A stretch of DNA of 53,071 nucleotides, taken from positions 1 to 53,071 of the forward strand of contig CAJXAC010000007.1 in the NCBI GenBank assembly GCA_913050035.1, in the 5' to 3' direction. Source of the stretch: an uncultured Gammaproteobacteria bacterium. Its GTDB lineage: Bacteria; Pseudomonadota; Gammaproteobacteria; Pseudomonadales; Azotimanducaceae. Of the stretch, positions 8,235-16,760 are shown piece by piece. The position numbers were made by a program, and so were the translations under genes. Position 1 is the first letter of the stretch. Each line of letters opens with the position of its first letter. The notes below the pieces were generated by a model. It saw nothing but the letters and a program-made list of their open reading frames with translations. It did not search any database and was not told the DNA's origin.

Positions 8235-8665
8235 GCCACCTCTCCTACTTCTAGACGAACACTATCTACCCCCTAAAGATGCTGCACATCGCTTCTGGAT
8301 TCAATGGGAGAATTTTAGTTGCTTGGTTCTCAATTCTTGTTTGGCTTCAGCTTTTTCCAAGCCAATGAGTATTTTAAGCACGTCAAGACAGCAGGACTCC
8401 CATAAGGCTTGCCGAGAGCGGGAATAGCTTTAGCGTCACGAGAGAACAAGCAGGCGGTTAAGGAAATATCGGCTTAAGTCTCTTTTGCTCACGCCCAATC
8501 GAGCATTTTCCCGTGAATGTTAGGGCAGCTGCGCACATCAGTTGTAAATTAACGTGCGGTTGCACATCGAATTGCCGCCACTTTTCGCTCAATTTTAGAA
8601 TAATGTACTCTTAAGAAAGCTATCCCGTTAGAACTGAACAGCTAGGAACCAGCAAGGGGCGGACA
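8235..8665. other. Intergenic region between divergent small membrane protein and BI-1-like gene
   Basis: About 430 bp with no supported gene; the only open frame (8233-8427) overlaps the start of the leftward gene and looks random. A sigma-70-like pair lies near the right end: TTGCCG at 8572-8577 and TAGAAT at 8596-8601, 18 nt apart, which could drive the BI-1-like gene. Confidence 0.4.
8572..8601 (+). promoter_or_regulatory. Candidate sigma-70 promoter for the BI-1-like gene
   Basis: A -35-like TTGCCG (8572-8577) and a -10-like TAGAAT (8596-8601) are separated by 18 nt, about 65 nt upstream of the start codon at 8666. Two mismatches to consensus in the -35 box and one in the -10 box make this plausible but not strong. 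Confidence 0.3.
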
Positions 8666-9373
8666 ATGGAGTCATCACTTATTTTCAAGACCTTCGTGAT
8701 ACTTGGAAGCCAACTGTTTCTCGTCTTCGCGATCTGCCTTTTTGTCATAAACCGCGCGCGACTTGCGTCTGAAACAGGCACAAGTTTACTTGGCGTGACC
8801 TTTACCAGAGAAACGAACAGCAAGGGCGAGTTAGATCTTCAACCTGCCGAGGAGAGCCTTGGCCTGCAGGTATTGACTTGGATTTCGATAATTTCAATGT
8901 TCGCCATGGTTTTCTTGAGTCATTTCAGTCTTACCATGGGCTTACTGACGATGACCATCACAAGCATCACCTTGGGACCCGTAATCGCCATGATCATGTT
9001 AAACATGGATGAAAATGATGGGCTGCGCGCGTTACAACTCACAGTACTGATTACTTTTAGCGCCGCGTTGGTTGGCATGTATTCGGGAATCGATTTTTCC
9101 GGGCTGGGTATTTACCTAGTTGTTGCTCTTGCCGTACTGATACTTTGCCGTCTGGTGATGCTTTTTACCGGTTTTGCTTCTGAGCAACGGCGCGTCATTG
9201 CAATTATAGGCGCCATACTGTTTACCTTATTCTTGGTCTACGACTTTTACCGACTGGCCTATTTAGACAGACAAGGCGTCAACGATTGGCAAACGGCTCT
9301 GCAAATCGCAATCAACTTGTATTTAGACATCATTAACCTGTTACTAGAACTGTTGGAGGCAATGGGCGAATAA
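8666..9373 (+). CDS. Bax inhibitor-1 (BI-1/YccA)-like multi-pass membrane protein
   Basis: A 235-residue integral membrane protein with about seven hydrophobic segments. The C-terminal part is the reason for the call: a YDFYRLA motif in the last loop followed by ALQIAINLYLDIINLLLELL, which matches the ALSLYLDxxNLF-type ending of BI-1/YccA proteins. The N-terminal third (MESSLIFKTFVILGSQL, then a charged loop at about 35-65) is less typical, so it is a divergent member. Bacterial relatives are linked to calcium leak (BsYetJ) or FtsH modulation (YccA). The start is preceded by an AAGGGG ribosome site. It converges with the next gene, 27 nt apart. Confidence 0.6.
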   Translation: MESSLIFKTFVILGSQLFLVFAICLFVINRARLASETGTSLLGVTFTRETNSKGELDLQPAEESLGLQVLTWISIISMFAMVFLSHFSLTMGLLTMTITSITLGPVIAMIMLNMDENDGLRALQLTVLITFSAALVGMYSGIDFSGLGIYLVVALAVLILCRLVMLFTGFASEQRRVIAIIGAILFTLFLVYDFYRLAYLDRQGVNDWQTALQIAINLYLDIINLLLELLEAMGE

Positions 9374-9400
9374 TGGTGTTGCGTCGGAAAGGCTCGGGAT

Positions 9401-9835
9401 TTACACATCCAGGTCAATCACGATCAGATAGGCGTCTAACCAATCCGGCAGCCATTTAGGCACATTTGGCCTAAGGCGCTGAAAAACATCACGGGTGTAT
9501 TCGGCATTGTCCATCACCGTTCGCGCTCGCCCAGAGTACTCTTGCCCTTGAATTAACAAAGTGACCGGCACATTGCCTGTACGAAACTCACGCCACCAGC
9601 GTCCATCAGCACCGACAAATACTTGGTTGCCCTCACGCAGATAGTTTACCGGCAGCTCCCGGCCACTCTGGAAGGTCAGCAGCATCACTATCTCTGCGCG
9701 CATACCCTGTGGATTGTTGCGCAACTCTGCAACGACACGAGCATTCTCTGCGGCGCCATAATATGTAAATGCACTGAGTAACAGGGCAATCACAGCGCCA
9801 ACAATAACCGTTAACAGATAATATGGCCTTTTCAT
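9401..9835 (-). CDS. Membrane-anchored protein, possibly PNPOx/F420-nitroreductase-like
   Basis: A 144-residue protein with one N-terminal membrane anchor (about residues 6-26). The following domain contains MLLTFQSGRELPVNYL, NQVFVGADGRWWREF, and VTLLIQGQEYSGRARTV, a layout resembling split-barrel flavin/F420-binding proteins of the nitroreductase (DUF385/DDN) type (LLTTxGRKSG...vtv..gg...a). The resemblance is by eye only and the usual Lys-Ser-Gly is not conserved. The start at 9835 is backed by an AAGGAG ribosome site 8 nt upstream. It follows the PhyH-family gene by 112 nt in the same direction, so co-expression is possible. Confidence 0.5.
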   Translation of the reverse strand: MKRPYYLLTVIVGAVIALLLSAFTYYGAAENARVVAELRNNPQGMRAEIVMLLTFQSGRELPVNYLREGNQVFVGADGRWWREFRTGNVPVTLLIQGQEYSGRARTVMDNAEYTRDVFQRLRPNVPKWLPDWLDAYLIVIDLDV

Positions 9836-9947
9836 CCCGACGACTCCTTCCCTGACGAGGCACCAAACGGACTTTTACCGCGCCTCTCGCCTCCAAGGCC
9901 AACGTGATGCGTGCTTCAAGATGTTGCAAATCAACGCAGAAAAGTGG

Positions 9948-11189
9948 CTACGGATTCGCCTTGGTACCGCCTATGCCCACAGGTGCGCTTTGCCCCCCTG
10001 CCCGCGCCTTGGCCACAACCTCGCGCAAAGTATAGGGTGCATTTAACTCTTCCGCGGTGGAATTGGGGCTTAGCTCACCTACCCTCAAGTAATGACCATC
10101 ATCTGCAGCTAGGCGAAAATCCACTGTCAAACCCGCTGCTTCATTTACACTTCCGGTGGCTCCAAACCCATGACCCTCATTGGTTTGCGCTGCATTCGTG
10201 GCCTGATATCCCATACGTTGTAACAGCTTTGGACTTGCGCGTTTTAAGACTTTAGGACTAACCGATAGCATCCAGTTTTCCTGCTGGCGTATTACAGGAT
10301 GCTGCATACCATTGAGCATGACGATACGAGGAATGTCAGTGTAATTAATACCGGTACTATGAACTAACCGACCATCCGTAATGACGATCGTGCCTGCGCG
10401 AGCATCCATATTGATCGCCGGCGGCAGCTTGCCCACCGGCTCTTGCGCGCGAACAGCGTCAGACAATGTTCGATGACTACCAGGGATAACTAGAGTGCCG
10501 CCGTTCGTTTCGTCAATATCCGTGATTACCGTCATAACATTGAGGGTCAGAGGGCTTCTGGAATCCAGCGCAATATCCTGATCTTGATGCAGTGCCTGGG
10601 GCACACCACCTTTCAATGAGATAGACGCGATCAACGAATTGCTAATCCAGTTTGGCCCCAGCGCCTCCAGAACGATTTGTTCTACCAGCGGCCCCGCTTG
10701 CACTGCATCGGGGTGTTGCTCGATCAATTTCTCAAAACACCGCCCTTTGTTGACACAACAGTTAATGTTTTGGCCGCTTGGTGTTCTTTGCGCAATACCT
10801 GCAAGTCTTTCTCCTTCGGCTTGTTCCAAAACCCGTTGTCGGATGACTGCTACTTGTTCCGCTGACAACGCGTTATCAATTTTGCAGTACCCCCAATTGA
10901 GCATATCTGCACGCAGTCGCCTAATATCTTTGGTAGTAATTGGCAGATCTTTGTCTCGCCAAAAAAGATGTTTAGAGCCAACAGTAGTGTCGTAATAAGA
11001 GCCAGGTTTGAATTCCCACTGACCCCACTCGCTAGAACGTTTCGGCGGCACAAAGTAAATCTCTGGATTTGCCTCAAGTACTGAATGCATTGGATCCTTC
11101 GATGCCAGCTCGTCACGGTACATATGTAGGTCTGTGGCGGCGTTAGCGGCAACATGGACTGGATCGAATTCCACCGGTACTGGACTCAT
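9948..11189 (-). CDS. PhyH family Fe(II)/2-oxoglutarate oxygenase (second copy)
   Basis: A 413-residue PhyH-family oxygenase, about 100 residues longer than the one at 1783-2730 because of an N-terminal extension (residues 1-90, including EIYFVPPKRSSEWGQWEF). Metal ligands are H201-x-D203 in ALHQDQDIAL and H277 in RLVHSTGINY, with R288 as the likely 2-oxoglutarate ligand and GGTLVIPGSHR at 230-240. The tail QQENWMLSVSPKVLKRASPK parallels the other PhyH protein. ATG 11189 has an AGGGAC ribosome site about 10 nt upstream. It is likely to act in the same chemistry as the oxygenase group at 1.8-6.5 kb, but that is inference from proximity. Confidence 0.87.
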   Translation of the reverse strand: MSPVPVEFDPVHVAANAATDLHMYRDELASKDPMHSVLEANPEIYFVPPKRSSEWGQWEFKPGSYYDTTVGSKHLFWRDKDLPITTKDIRRLRADMLNWGYCKIDNALSAEQVAVIRQRVLEQAEGERLAGIAQRTPSGQNINCCVNKGRCFEKLIEQHPDAVQAGPLVEQIVLEALGPNWISNSLIASISLKGGVPQALHQDQDIALDSRSPLTLNVMTVITDIDETNGGTLVIPGSHRTLSDAVRAQEPVGKLPPAINMDARAGTIVITDGRLVHSTGINYTDIPRIVMLNGMQHPVIRQQENWMLSVSPKVLKRASPKLLQRMGYQATNAAQTNEGHGFGATGSVNEAAGLTVDFRLAADDGHYLRVGELSPNSTAEELNAPYTLREVVAKARAGGQSAPVGIGGTKANP

Positions 11190-12038
11190 AATAATTTGTC
11201 CCTAAAAGATATATCCGCTCTGGTTTAACCAACATTACCAAGTTCAAGCCTCCGGGAAAATTCAAAAAAGCAAACGCCCTAGAAGTCGTCCTAGGCAGAC
11301 CAAAGTGCCGAGGACCGGAAGGTGAGGAGTCTTTGCTGCTGCGCCAAGAGGAAGTGCACCGACCCCACCGTTGTTGCGACAAAAAGGACTATTTCGAAAA
11401 AAGGAGTCGTTAGGCAACCGACACCAAAGGCAAGCGAAAAAATTTTCTGTATCTCTGCTAGTGGGACGGATTAGTCCAATCGTTATTGATTATCGAACGA
11501 TGCCTGCAGGTGTGAAAAAAGCTAAAGAAAACCAGTAAAGACCCGACTTAATGTTTGCCTTGGGGACTGTCTACATCACGCGCTCTCTCCTCCCCACAAG
11601 AAGCCGAGTCCCCAAGGCCGTTATTCTCACTGGTTTTTATTGCTGAGGATCGATCAATATCGGGGCAAGTCCCTTTCCAACCCAACCTAACGATAGCTGC
11701 GGCCGATAACAGCAAGCTGCCGGAGATACTCTCGCGCATGGAGCGAGGATTGAGATGGCAGTCAGTGAAATTAGTTAAAAAGTGACGCTTGAAACGATGG
11801 AACATTTGAGCACAGGCATGGTGCCCTAACCGGCGTTCACAGTCGGAAATAGGGGCAACGAGCACCCCCTTTTAGGTGACCGATAGTTTCTAGAGGTTCT
11901 AATCAATTTATCGGCAACCCGGCCAGTCAATCACTGCCATCGCAAGTGGGTATGCGATCGGTAAACATCTTGGCTAAGATGGTCCTGCGTCTCGGGGCCG
12001 TGGAGCCCTAAGAAAGCTGATACCACCGGGAGATTTGA
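11190..12038. other. Long gene-free stretch
   Basis: About 850 bp between divergent genes with no gene I can support. Two open frames (11555-11785 plus, 11548-11865 minus) overlap each other, lack ribosome sites, and show no domain. I find no inverted terminal repeats or tRNA-like cloverleaf. It must include promoters for the PhyH gene on the left and the rhodanese gene on the right. It may be decayed coding sequence. Confidence 0.4.
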
Positions 12039-12905
12039 ATGAACTATGCGCATCCAGAGTACTTAATTGAATCAGCTGAACTAGCCACCTTACTAGACGA
12101 CAAAAACGTCCGAATCTTTGACGCTTCGGTGCTGCTACACCGCACATCAAACGGTTACACCGCCGAGCCTGGCTTGGCGCACTATAAAGAAGAACACATC
12201 CCTGGTGCCGGGTTTATTGATCTCCTTAACGATTGGTCGGACACAACTTCACCACTCAACAACACTCTACTTAAACCTGAGGCCCTCGCCAGAGCCATTG
12301 GCGATATCGGTATATCTGCAAGCCATAAGGTCGTGTTGTATTCATCCGGTCATATGATGTGGGCTACACGTGCGTGGTGGTGTCTGTATTATGCTGGCCA
12401 CACAAATATGGTTGTATTGAACGGAAATTTGAGTGCGTGGCGCAGGGCCAAATTACCCCTAAGAGACGGCATAGAACGCTACCCGGCGACAACTTTTAAA
12501 GCCCGACCGAACCTTAATGCGATCGTTTCTACCAACGACGTCGAACAAGCAATCAACCAGCAAGTATGCGTTGTCAATGCCCTATCGCCAGAACTCTATG
12601 CTGGCACTGGCGACTTTTACTACCACCGGCGCGGGCATATTCCTTCGAGCTTGCTGCTGCACTTCGACGCAATAATTGAAAACGAGTATTTCAAGCCCGC
12701 AGGCCAATTGGCGGAGACTTTATCAACCGCGAACCTCCTGCACGAAGAGCGCGTGATTACCTATTGCGGCGGTGGTATCGCTGCGACCATAGATGCTTTC
12801 GCCTGTATATTGATGGGCCAGCGCAATGTCAGCGTTTACGACGGTTCTATGTCCGAATGGGTTCAGTCGGATGAACGACCACTAACCCTCGGCGATCAGC
12901 CGTAG
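12039..12905 (+). CDS. Two-domain sulfurtransferase (rhodanese family)
   Basis: Thiosulfate/3-mercaptopyruvate sulfurtransferase-type enzyme of 288 residues, which moves sulfane sulfur to cyanide or a thiol acceptor. The N-terminal rhodanese domain (about 10-140) is inactive-like, with HIPGAGFIDLLNDWSD and SSGHMMWATRAWW in place of a Cys loop. The C-terminal domain (about 160-285) carries the active loop C243 in YCGGGIAAT and the HRRGHIPSSL signature near 196-205. ATG 12039 follows GGGAG by 6 nt. It is a single-gene unit; cytoplasmic, since no signal peptide is visible. Substrate preference is not certain from the CGGGIA loop. Confidence 0.85.
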   Translation: MNYAHPEYLIESAELATLLDDKNVRIFDASVLLHRTSNGYTAEPGLAHYKEEHIPGAGFIDLLNDWSDTTSPLNNTLLKPEALARAIGDIGISASHKVVLYSSGHMMWATRAWWCLYYAGHTNMVVLNGNLSAWRRAKLPLRDGIERYPATTFKARPNLNAIVSTNDVEQAINQQVCVVNALSPELYAGTGDFYYHRRGHIPSSLLLHFDAIIENEYFKPAGQLAETLSTANLLHEERVITYCGGGIAATIDAFACILMGQRNVSVYDGSMSEWVQSDERPLTLGDQP

Positions 12906-12999
12906 CCTTACGGTTGAAGGTTTTGAGCTGAAATTCGTGTGAACGAATTTCTTGTAACTGTTGCTGAGAAATTCACAGGCTATTGGCGATCATGCAGGT

Positions 13000-13061
13000 G
13001 CTTCAGGGGCGAAGTGACGATGCTCTCCTCCCCCCTCCTGCTCTTACTTCGCTCCTGAAGC
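13000..13061. terminator. Long hairpin between convergent genes
   Basis: GCTTCAGGGGCGAAGT (13000-13015) pairs with ACTTCGCTCCTGAAGC (13046-13061), 16 pairs with one G-T wobble, around a 30-nt pyrimidine-rich loop that contains CCTCCCCCCTCC. It sits between the stops of the rhodanese (12905) and DUF1499 (13104) genes and may work as a two-way transcription stop, although the right-hand tail is only moderately T-rich. Confidence 0.45.
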
Positions 13062-13103
13062 TTTCACTTTCCTTACTGTTTACCCCACCACCATCCAACA
13101 GCC

Positions 13104-13562
13104 TCAGTTCGGCTTCTGGCGATTTGGCTCCAATTCTTTACGGATTCTCTCTATACGGCGCCGGTTTGCACCTAGATCCGAATAGCCAACCCGAGATGCC
13201 GACCTAACCGCGATGACGCCCTGCCCAACCCGCAACTCAAATTCCACGTCGTCAACGAAACGCAATAAGCGAGTCTTCGCTTCTACTCGCAAGTAATTAT
13301 CATCAACCTGTTTAATCGTAAATCCTCTTTGCTGAGCGAGATAATCTTGCAACCGCTTCCACAACATTTGTGCATCGCCGGCGATGACAATTGGCTCAAT
13401 ACCATGACCGTCAGTCGCATCACTGCAAACGCAATTGGGCGAACTAGGGCAAGGCTGAAGACGTTGTTGAGATTCGGCCATAGCTACCCCTGATAAGATG
13501 ATTGTTAGTAATCCAGTGATATACGTCGTCGCAAACGCTGATTTGATGTGTGTGCTTAACAT
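13104..13562 (-). CDS. DUF1499 domain protein, exported
   Basis: A 152-residue protein with an N-terminal signal peptide (hydrophobic residues 9-27 ending AMAES) and a DUF1499 domain. The conserved marks are CPSSPNCVCSDATDGHGIEP (38-57), LLRFVDDVEFELRV and the C-terminal block VRSASRVGYSDLGANRRRIE (120-139). The role of the family is not established; members are periplasmic or lipoprotein-like. It diverges from the decayed pilC remnant and pilD. Its presence where pil genes sit in pseudomonads suggests replacement of that region. Confidence 0.85.
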   Translation of the reverse strand: MLSTHIKSAFATTYITGLLTIILSGVAMAESQQRLQPCPSSPNCVCSDATDGHGIEPIVIAGDAQMLWKRLQDYLAQQRGFTIKQVDDNYLRVEAKTRLLRFVDDVEFELRVGQGVIAVRSASRVGYSDLGANRRRIERIRKELEPNRQKPN

Positions 13563-13619
13563 AACTTTTCGCTTCGGTTAATTTCTTTAACTGCACAATG
13601 GCGATTGTTACACGGCAAC

Positions 13620-13862
13620 ATGACCTCCGAAAGCACCCCTTGTTGGTCAACCTATCGTCTCTCACATCGATTGGCCACCGGCATGCTGAATAGCATGTTG
13701 CTGAGCGCCGCAGAACATTATTAGGCCCGCTTCGACGAGGCGATTGATCGCTTAATTCCATTGCTTGAGCCAGCTATGATGGTCACTCTGGGCGGTTTGA
13801 TCGCTATGTTGCTGCTGGCGACAGACTTACCGCTGTTCCAAATGGGAAGCGTTTTTGAGTAA
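13620..13862 (+). pseudogene. pilC: Remnant of pilC (type IV pilus platform protein), C-terminal end only
   Basis: The frame reads TGMLNSMLLSAAEHY, then TAG at 13722-13724, then ARFDEAIDRLIPLLEPAMMV, and ends LPLFQMGSVFE before TAA at 13860-13862. This is the PilC/GspF C-terminal signature: (E)SG-x-L-x-x-ML..., then LLEPxMMVxLG...LPLFQ. The in-frame TAG stands where the family has Glu, so a GAG to TAG change is likely. Upstream of about 13675 no PilC similarity is evident, and pilA and pilB are missing. Intact pilD follows by 20 nt, as in the pilABCD-coaE-yacG order. I conclude most of pilC was deleted. Confidence 0.8.
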
Positions 13863-13882
13863 ACCTTGGTTCTGTATTGCTA

Positions 13883-14746
13883 ATGTTTTTTGAAACTTTA
13901 AATGTCTATCAGTGGCCCGGTCTAGTTCTACTGTGCACTTTTGCTCTATGTATCGGCAGTTTCATCAATGTCGTAGCTTATCGCTTACCCATCATGTTGC
14001 AGCGACAATGGGCCTCGGAATCCCAGCATCCCAATGGACCAAGCCCAGCGGCAACGCCCAACCATGCAGCCACATTTAATCTTGCGCAGCCGCGCTCGCA
14101 CTGCCCAAACTGCGGCGAACAACTCAAAGTGATAGATAACCTACCCCTTATTAGTTGGCTATGGCTAAAAGGGCGCTGTCGCTTCTGTGACAGCGCTATT
14201 TCTTACCGCTATCCATTGGTTGAGCTTGGCGCGCTGGTGTTAGGGCTCGCAGTGGTGGCTATTCATGGTTATGGCGTATCGAGCCTATTTTATTGCGGTC
14301 TCGCTTGGACACTGCTGGCATTACTACTGATCGACTTCGATTGCGGGTTGTTGCCGGATCAAATCACTCAGCCTCTGCTGTGGGCCGGTTTGCTCGTCAA
14401 CGCTTTATATCCATTGGTTCCAATACTGGATGCAGTATTTGGCGCAATATTTGGTTACCTAAGCCTCTGGTTAATATTTTGGGCATTTAAGCTGGCGACT
14501 GGCAAGGATGGTATGGGCTATGGTGATTTTAAACTGCTTGCGGCCCTGGGGGCCTGGCTCGGCTGGCAAGCACTGCCCCAGGTTCTTATGGTGGCCGCAC
14601 TGAGCGGTTTAGTTTATGCGCTGTATCAGGTCGTAACGGGTAAACAGTCGACGTCTAGTGCCATACCATTCGGACCTTTTCTCGCCCTTGCTGGGTGGGT
14701 CGCGGTGTTATTTCATGTTAGCGTGCGCGGCGTTTGGATGGTTTAG
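13883..14746 (+). CDS. pilD: Type 4 prepilin peptidase / N-methyltransferase
   Basis: Inner-membrane aspartic protease that cleaves and N-methylates prepilins and type II secretion pseudopilins. About 287 residues. The N-terminal methyltransferase region holds the two zinc pairs CPNC and CRFC (around residues 73-110), and NLPLISWL...RYPLVEL is conserved. The catalytic aspartates are in DFDCGLLPD and in the GxGD motif GYGDFKLLAALGAWLGW. A TTG at 13877 is an in-frame alternative start two codons upstream; no clear ribosome site is seen for either. With pilC broken beside it, its targets are probably type II secretion or other pilin-like proteins encoded elsewhere. Confidence 0.92.
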   Translation: MFFETLNVYQWPGLVLLCTFALCIGSFINVVAYRLPIMLQRQWASESQHPNGPSPAATPNHAATFNLAQPRSHCPNCGEQLKVIDNLPLISWLWLKGRCRFCDSAISYRYPLVELGALVLGLAVVAIHGYGVSSLFYCGLAWTLLALLLIDFDCGLLPDQITQPLLWAGLLVNALYPLVPILDAVFGAIFGYLSLWLIFWAFKLATGKDGMGYGDFKLLAALGAWLGWQALPQVLMVAALSGLVYALYQVVTGKQSTSSAIPFGPFLALAGWVAVLFHVSVRGVWMV

Positions 14747-14770
14747 CGGCGACCTGGAGCTATAACACAA

Positions 14771-15388
14771 GTGAGCAATGGAAAAATGCTGGTGGGACTT
14801 ACCGGCGGTATTGGCAGCGGCAAATCTGCCGCGGCAGATTATTTTCAAACTCTGGGTATCGACGTAGTAGATGCAGACCTTGCAAGCCGCGCGGTGGTGG
14901 AACCCGGCCAACCCGCGCTGGAAAAAATCGCTGACCATTTTGGCTCGCACATCATTGACCAACATGGGCAACTCGATCGCGCAGCCCTACGGAAAAAGGT
15001 ATTCAGTGATGTTGCCGAACGAAAGTGGCTGCAACAATTACTGCATCCTCTGATCAACAACTATCTAGTTGATCAGGTTAAGGCTGCTCAATCTGACTAC
15101 TGTTTACTCGTGAATCCGTTATTGATTGAATCCGGCCAACAACAGTGGTGCGATATTGTAGTGGTAGTAGACGTTTCTGTTGCCACCCAACTGTCCCGAA
15201 CGATGGCGCGAGACGACAACACGCGCGAACAGGTGCAAGCGATTATCGACGCCCAAACTAGCCGCGAAAAACGCTTAAATTCAGCTGACTATGTCGTCAC
15301 TAATGATCAGGACTTAGACTTTTTACACGAGCAGATCAAAACTCTGCACAACGAACTACTTCTAAGATGTCAGAAACACCCAGGATAA
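14771..15388 (+). CDS. coaE: Dephospho-CoA kinase
   Basis: Last step of coenzyme A synthesis: phosphorylates the 3' hydroxyl of dephospho-CoA with ATP. The 205-residue product shows the P-loop [11 protein letters not shown] at residues 9-19, the [17 protein letters not shown] substrate segment and a C-terminal lid region. The start is GTG 14771 with a GGAG about 12 nt upstream; an ATG five codons in (14786) also keeps the P-loop. It lies 24 nt after pilD and overlaps yacG by 22 nt, the usual gammaproteobacterial arrangement. Confidence 0.93.
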   Translation: MSNGKMLVGLTGGIGSGKSAAADYFQTLGIDVVDADLASRAVVEPGQPALEKIADHFGSHIIDQHGQLDRAALRKKVFSDVAERKWLQQLLHPLINNYLVDQVKAAQSDYCLLVNPLLIESGQQQWCDIVVVVDVSVATQLSRTMARDDNTREQVQAIIDAQTSREKRLNSADYVVTNDQDLDFLHEQIKTLHNELLLRCQKHPG

Positions 15389-15555
15389 TAAGCTGCCCCA
15401 CTTGTCAGGCGCGGGTTAAATGGACACCCGCGAACCCCTTTCGACCATTTTGCTCGGAACGCTGTAGGCTGATTGATTTGGGCGCTTGGGCGAGTGAGGA
15501 ACATCGCATTGCAGGCGAAGAACCCGCTGAATTTAACGAACAGAGCGGTGACTAA
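15367..15555 (+). CDS. yacG: DNA gyrase inhibitor YacG (zinc-ribbon)
   Basis: A 62-residue zinc protein that in E. coli binds GyrB and inhibits gyrase. The four zinc cysteines are visible as CPTC (10-13) and CSERC (29-33), with [18 protein letters not shown] as the family signature. It begins inside the end of coaE and is therefore translationally coupled to it. It converges with argJ, with stops overlapping by 4 nt. Confidence 0.93.
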   Translation: MSETPRIISCPTCQARVKWTPANPFRPFCSERCRLIDLGAWASEEHRIAGEEPAEFNEQSGD

Positions 15556-16760
15556 GAACGATACTCTGCGTTAATGCGAACGTATTCATAGGATAGGTCG
15601 GTGGTCCAGATCATTTCTTCAGCATCGCCTCTGCCAAGGTCAATGGCGACTTTAAATTCATCTTGGGCCAGCACATTGCTACCCGCCGCCTCGGTATAGC
15701 TGGCAGACATCAGACCTGCGTTTGCTACCTGCACGTCGTCCAACCACAGCGCTACTTTCGAAGCATCAAGGCCTTCAACCTTGGCTCGACCAATTGCCAT
15801 GCAGAAACGCCCCCAGTTGGCATCGCCCGCAAATAGCGCGGTCTTTACCAATGGCGACTCCGCAACGGTATACGCTACCTCTAAGCATTCCTGGGGTGTT
15901 GCTCCCCCTCTCACATGCACTGTGACGAATTTAGTAGCCCCTTCACCATCTCGAACAATGGCCTGAGCCAATTGCTGCGCCACCCCCGTCAGACCGGCAA
16001 GTAAGGGGGCGTAATCTTTATCCTCTATGCTCTTAATCTCGACGGTGTCGCTGCAGCCCGTCGCCGCCAACATAAAGCAGTCATTAGTCGATGTGTCGCC
16101 ATCAACACTGATGCGATTGAAACTCTGATTCGCCAAATCCGCGGTTAATTGCTTGAGCAATGGTGCGCTGATGCTGGCATTACAGGCAACAAAGGCCAGC
16201 ATAGTCGCCATATCCGGCTTGATCATGCCCGAACCTTTCGCCATACCGGTGACCACAACCTCACCGGCGCTGAGCGCAATGCGCCTACTAACAAGTTTAG
16301 GAACCGTGTCTGTGGTCATAATGGCACTGGCGGCACTTAGCCAGCCATCAGAACGCAATTTTTCCGTAGCCTCAGCAACCGCCCGAGTTAGCGCTGGCAC
16401 ATCTAATCGTTCACCGATAACACCCGTGGAGAAAGGCTGCACTTGCTGTGAGTCAATACGCAACAATTCCGCAACCGCTGCACAGATGATACGGGCATCT
16501 TGTTTACCCGGCTCGCCTGTTGCCGCATTCGCGTTACCACTGTTGATCACCCACGCTTGACAGTCTTCCTGACGGTCTCGCGCCAGCAATACAGGTGCTG
16601 CAGCAAAGCTAGATTGTGTATATACCCCCGCTACCCGCGCCTGGGGATCCAGGTGAGCAACGACAATATCGTCGCTGGCTTTCAATCCAGTGGCGGCACT
16701 GCCCAATTTGATTCCCGGCACATCTAAGACATCCTGAGGCGCTGATAGATTAACTGCCAC
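15552..16760 (-). CDS. argJ: Bifunctional glutamate N-acetyltransferase / ornithine acetyltransferase
   Basis: Cyclic acetyl transfer in arginine synthesis: moves acetyl from N-acetylornithine to glutamate. The precursor self-cleaves before the nucleophilic Thr in the motif [22 protein letters not shown] and the MTTDTVPK segment are also typical. GTG 16760 gives the family N-terminus (M)[19 protein letters not shown] and 402 residues, close to the usual length, with an AGCAGG ribosome site; an ATG at 16823 would add 21 atypical residues inside secA. The gene overlaps the secA stop by 11 nt, so the two are probably co-transcribed. Confidence 0.93.
   Translation of the reverse strand: MAVNLSAPQDVLDVPGIKLGSAATGLKASDDIVVAHLDPQARVAGVYTQSSFAAAPVLLARDRQEDCQAWVINSGNANAATGEPGKQDARIICAAVAELLRIDSQQVQPFSTGVIGERLDVPALTRAVAEATEKLRSDGWLSAASAIMTTDTVPKLVSRRIALSAGEVVVTGMAKGSGMIKPDMATMLAFVACNASISAPLLKQLTADLANQSFNRISVDGDTSTNDCFMLAATGCSDTVEIKSIEDKDYAPLLAGLTGVAQQLAQAIVRDGEGATKFVTVHVRGGATPQECLEVAYTVAESPLVKTALFAGDANWGRFCMAIGRAKVEGLDASKVALWLDDVQVANAGLMSASYTEAAGSNVLAQDEFKVAIDLGRGDAEEMIWTTDLSYEYVRINAEYRS

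Noticed and set aside
11548-11865. 105-codon open frame on the minus strand in the 11.2-12.0 kb gap, with an overlapping plus frame at 11555-11785
   Set aside because: Overlapping antisense frames, no ribosome site, no domain; random-looking composition.
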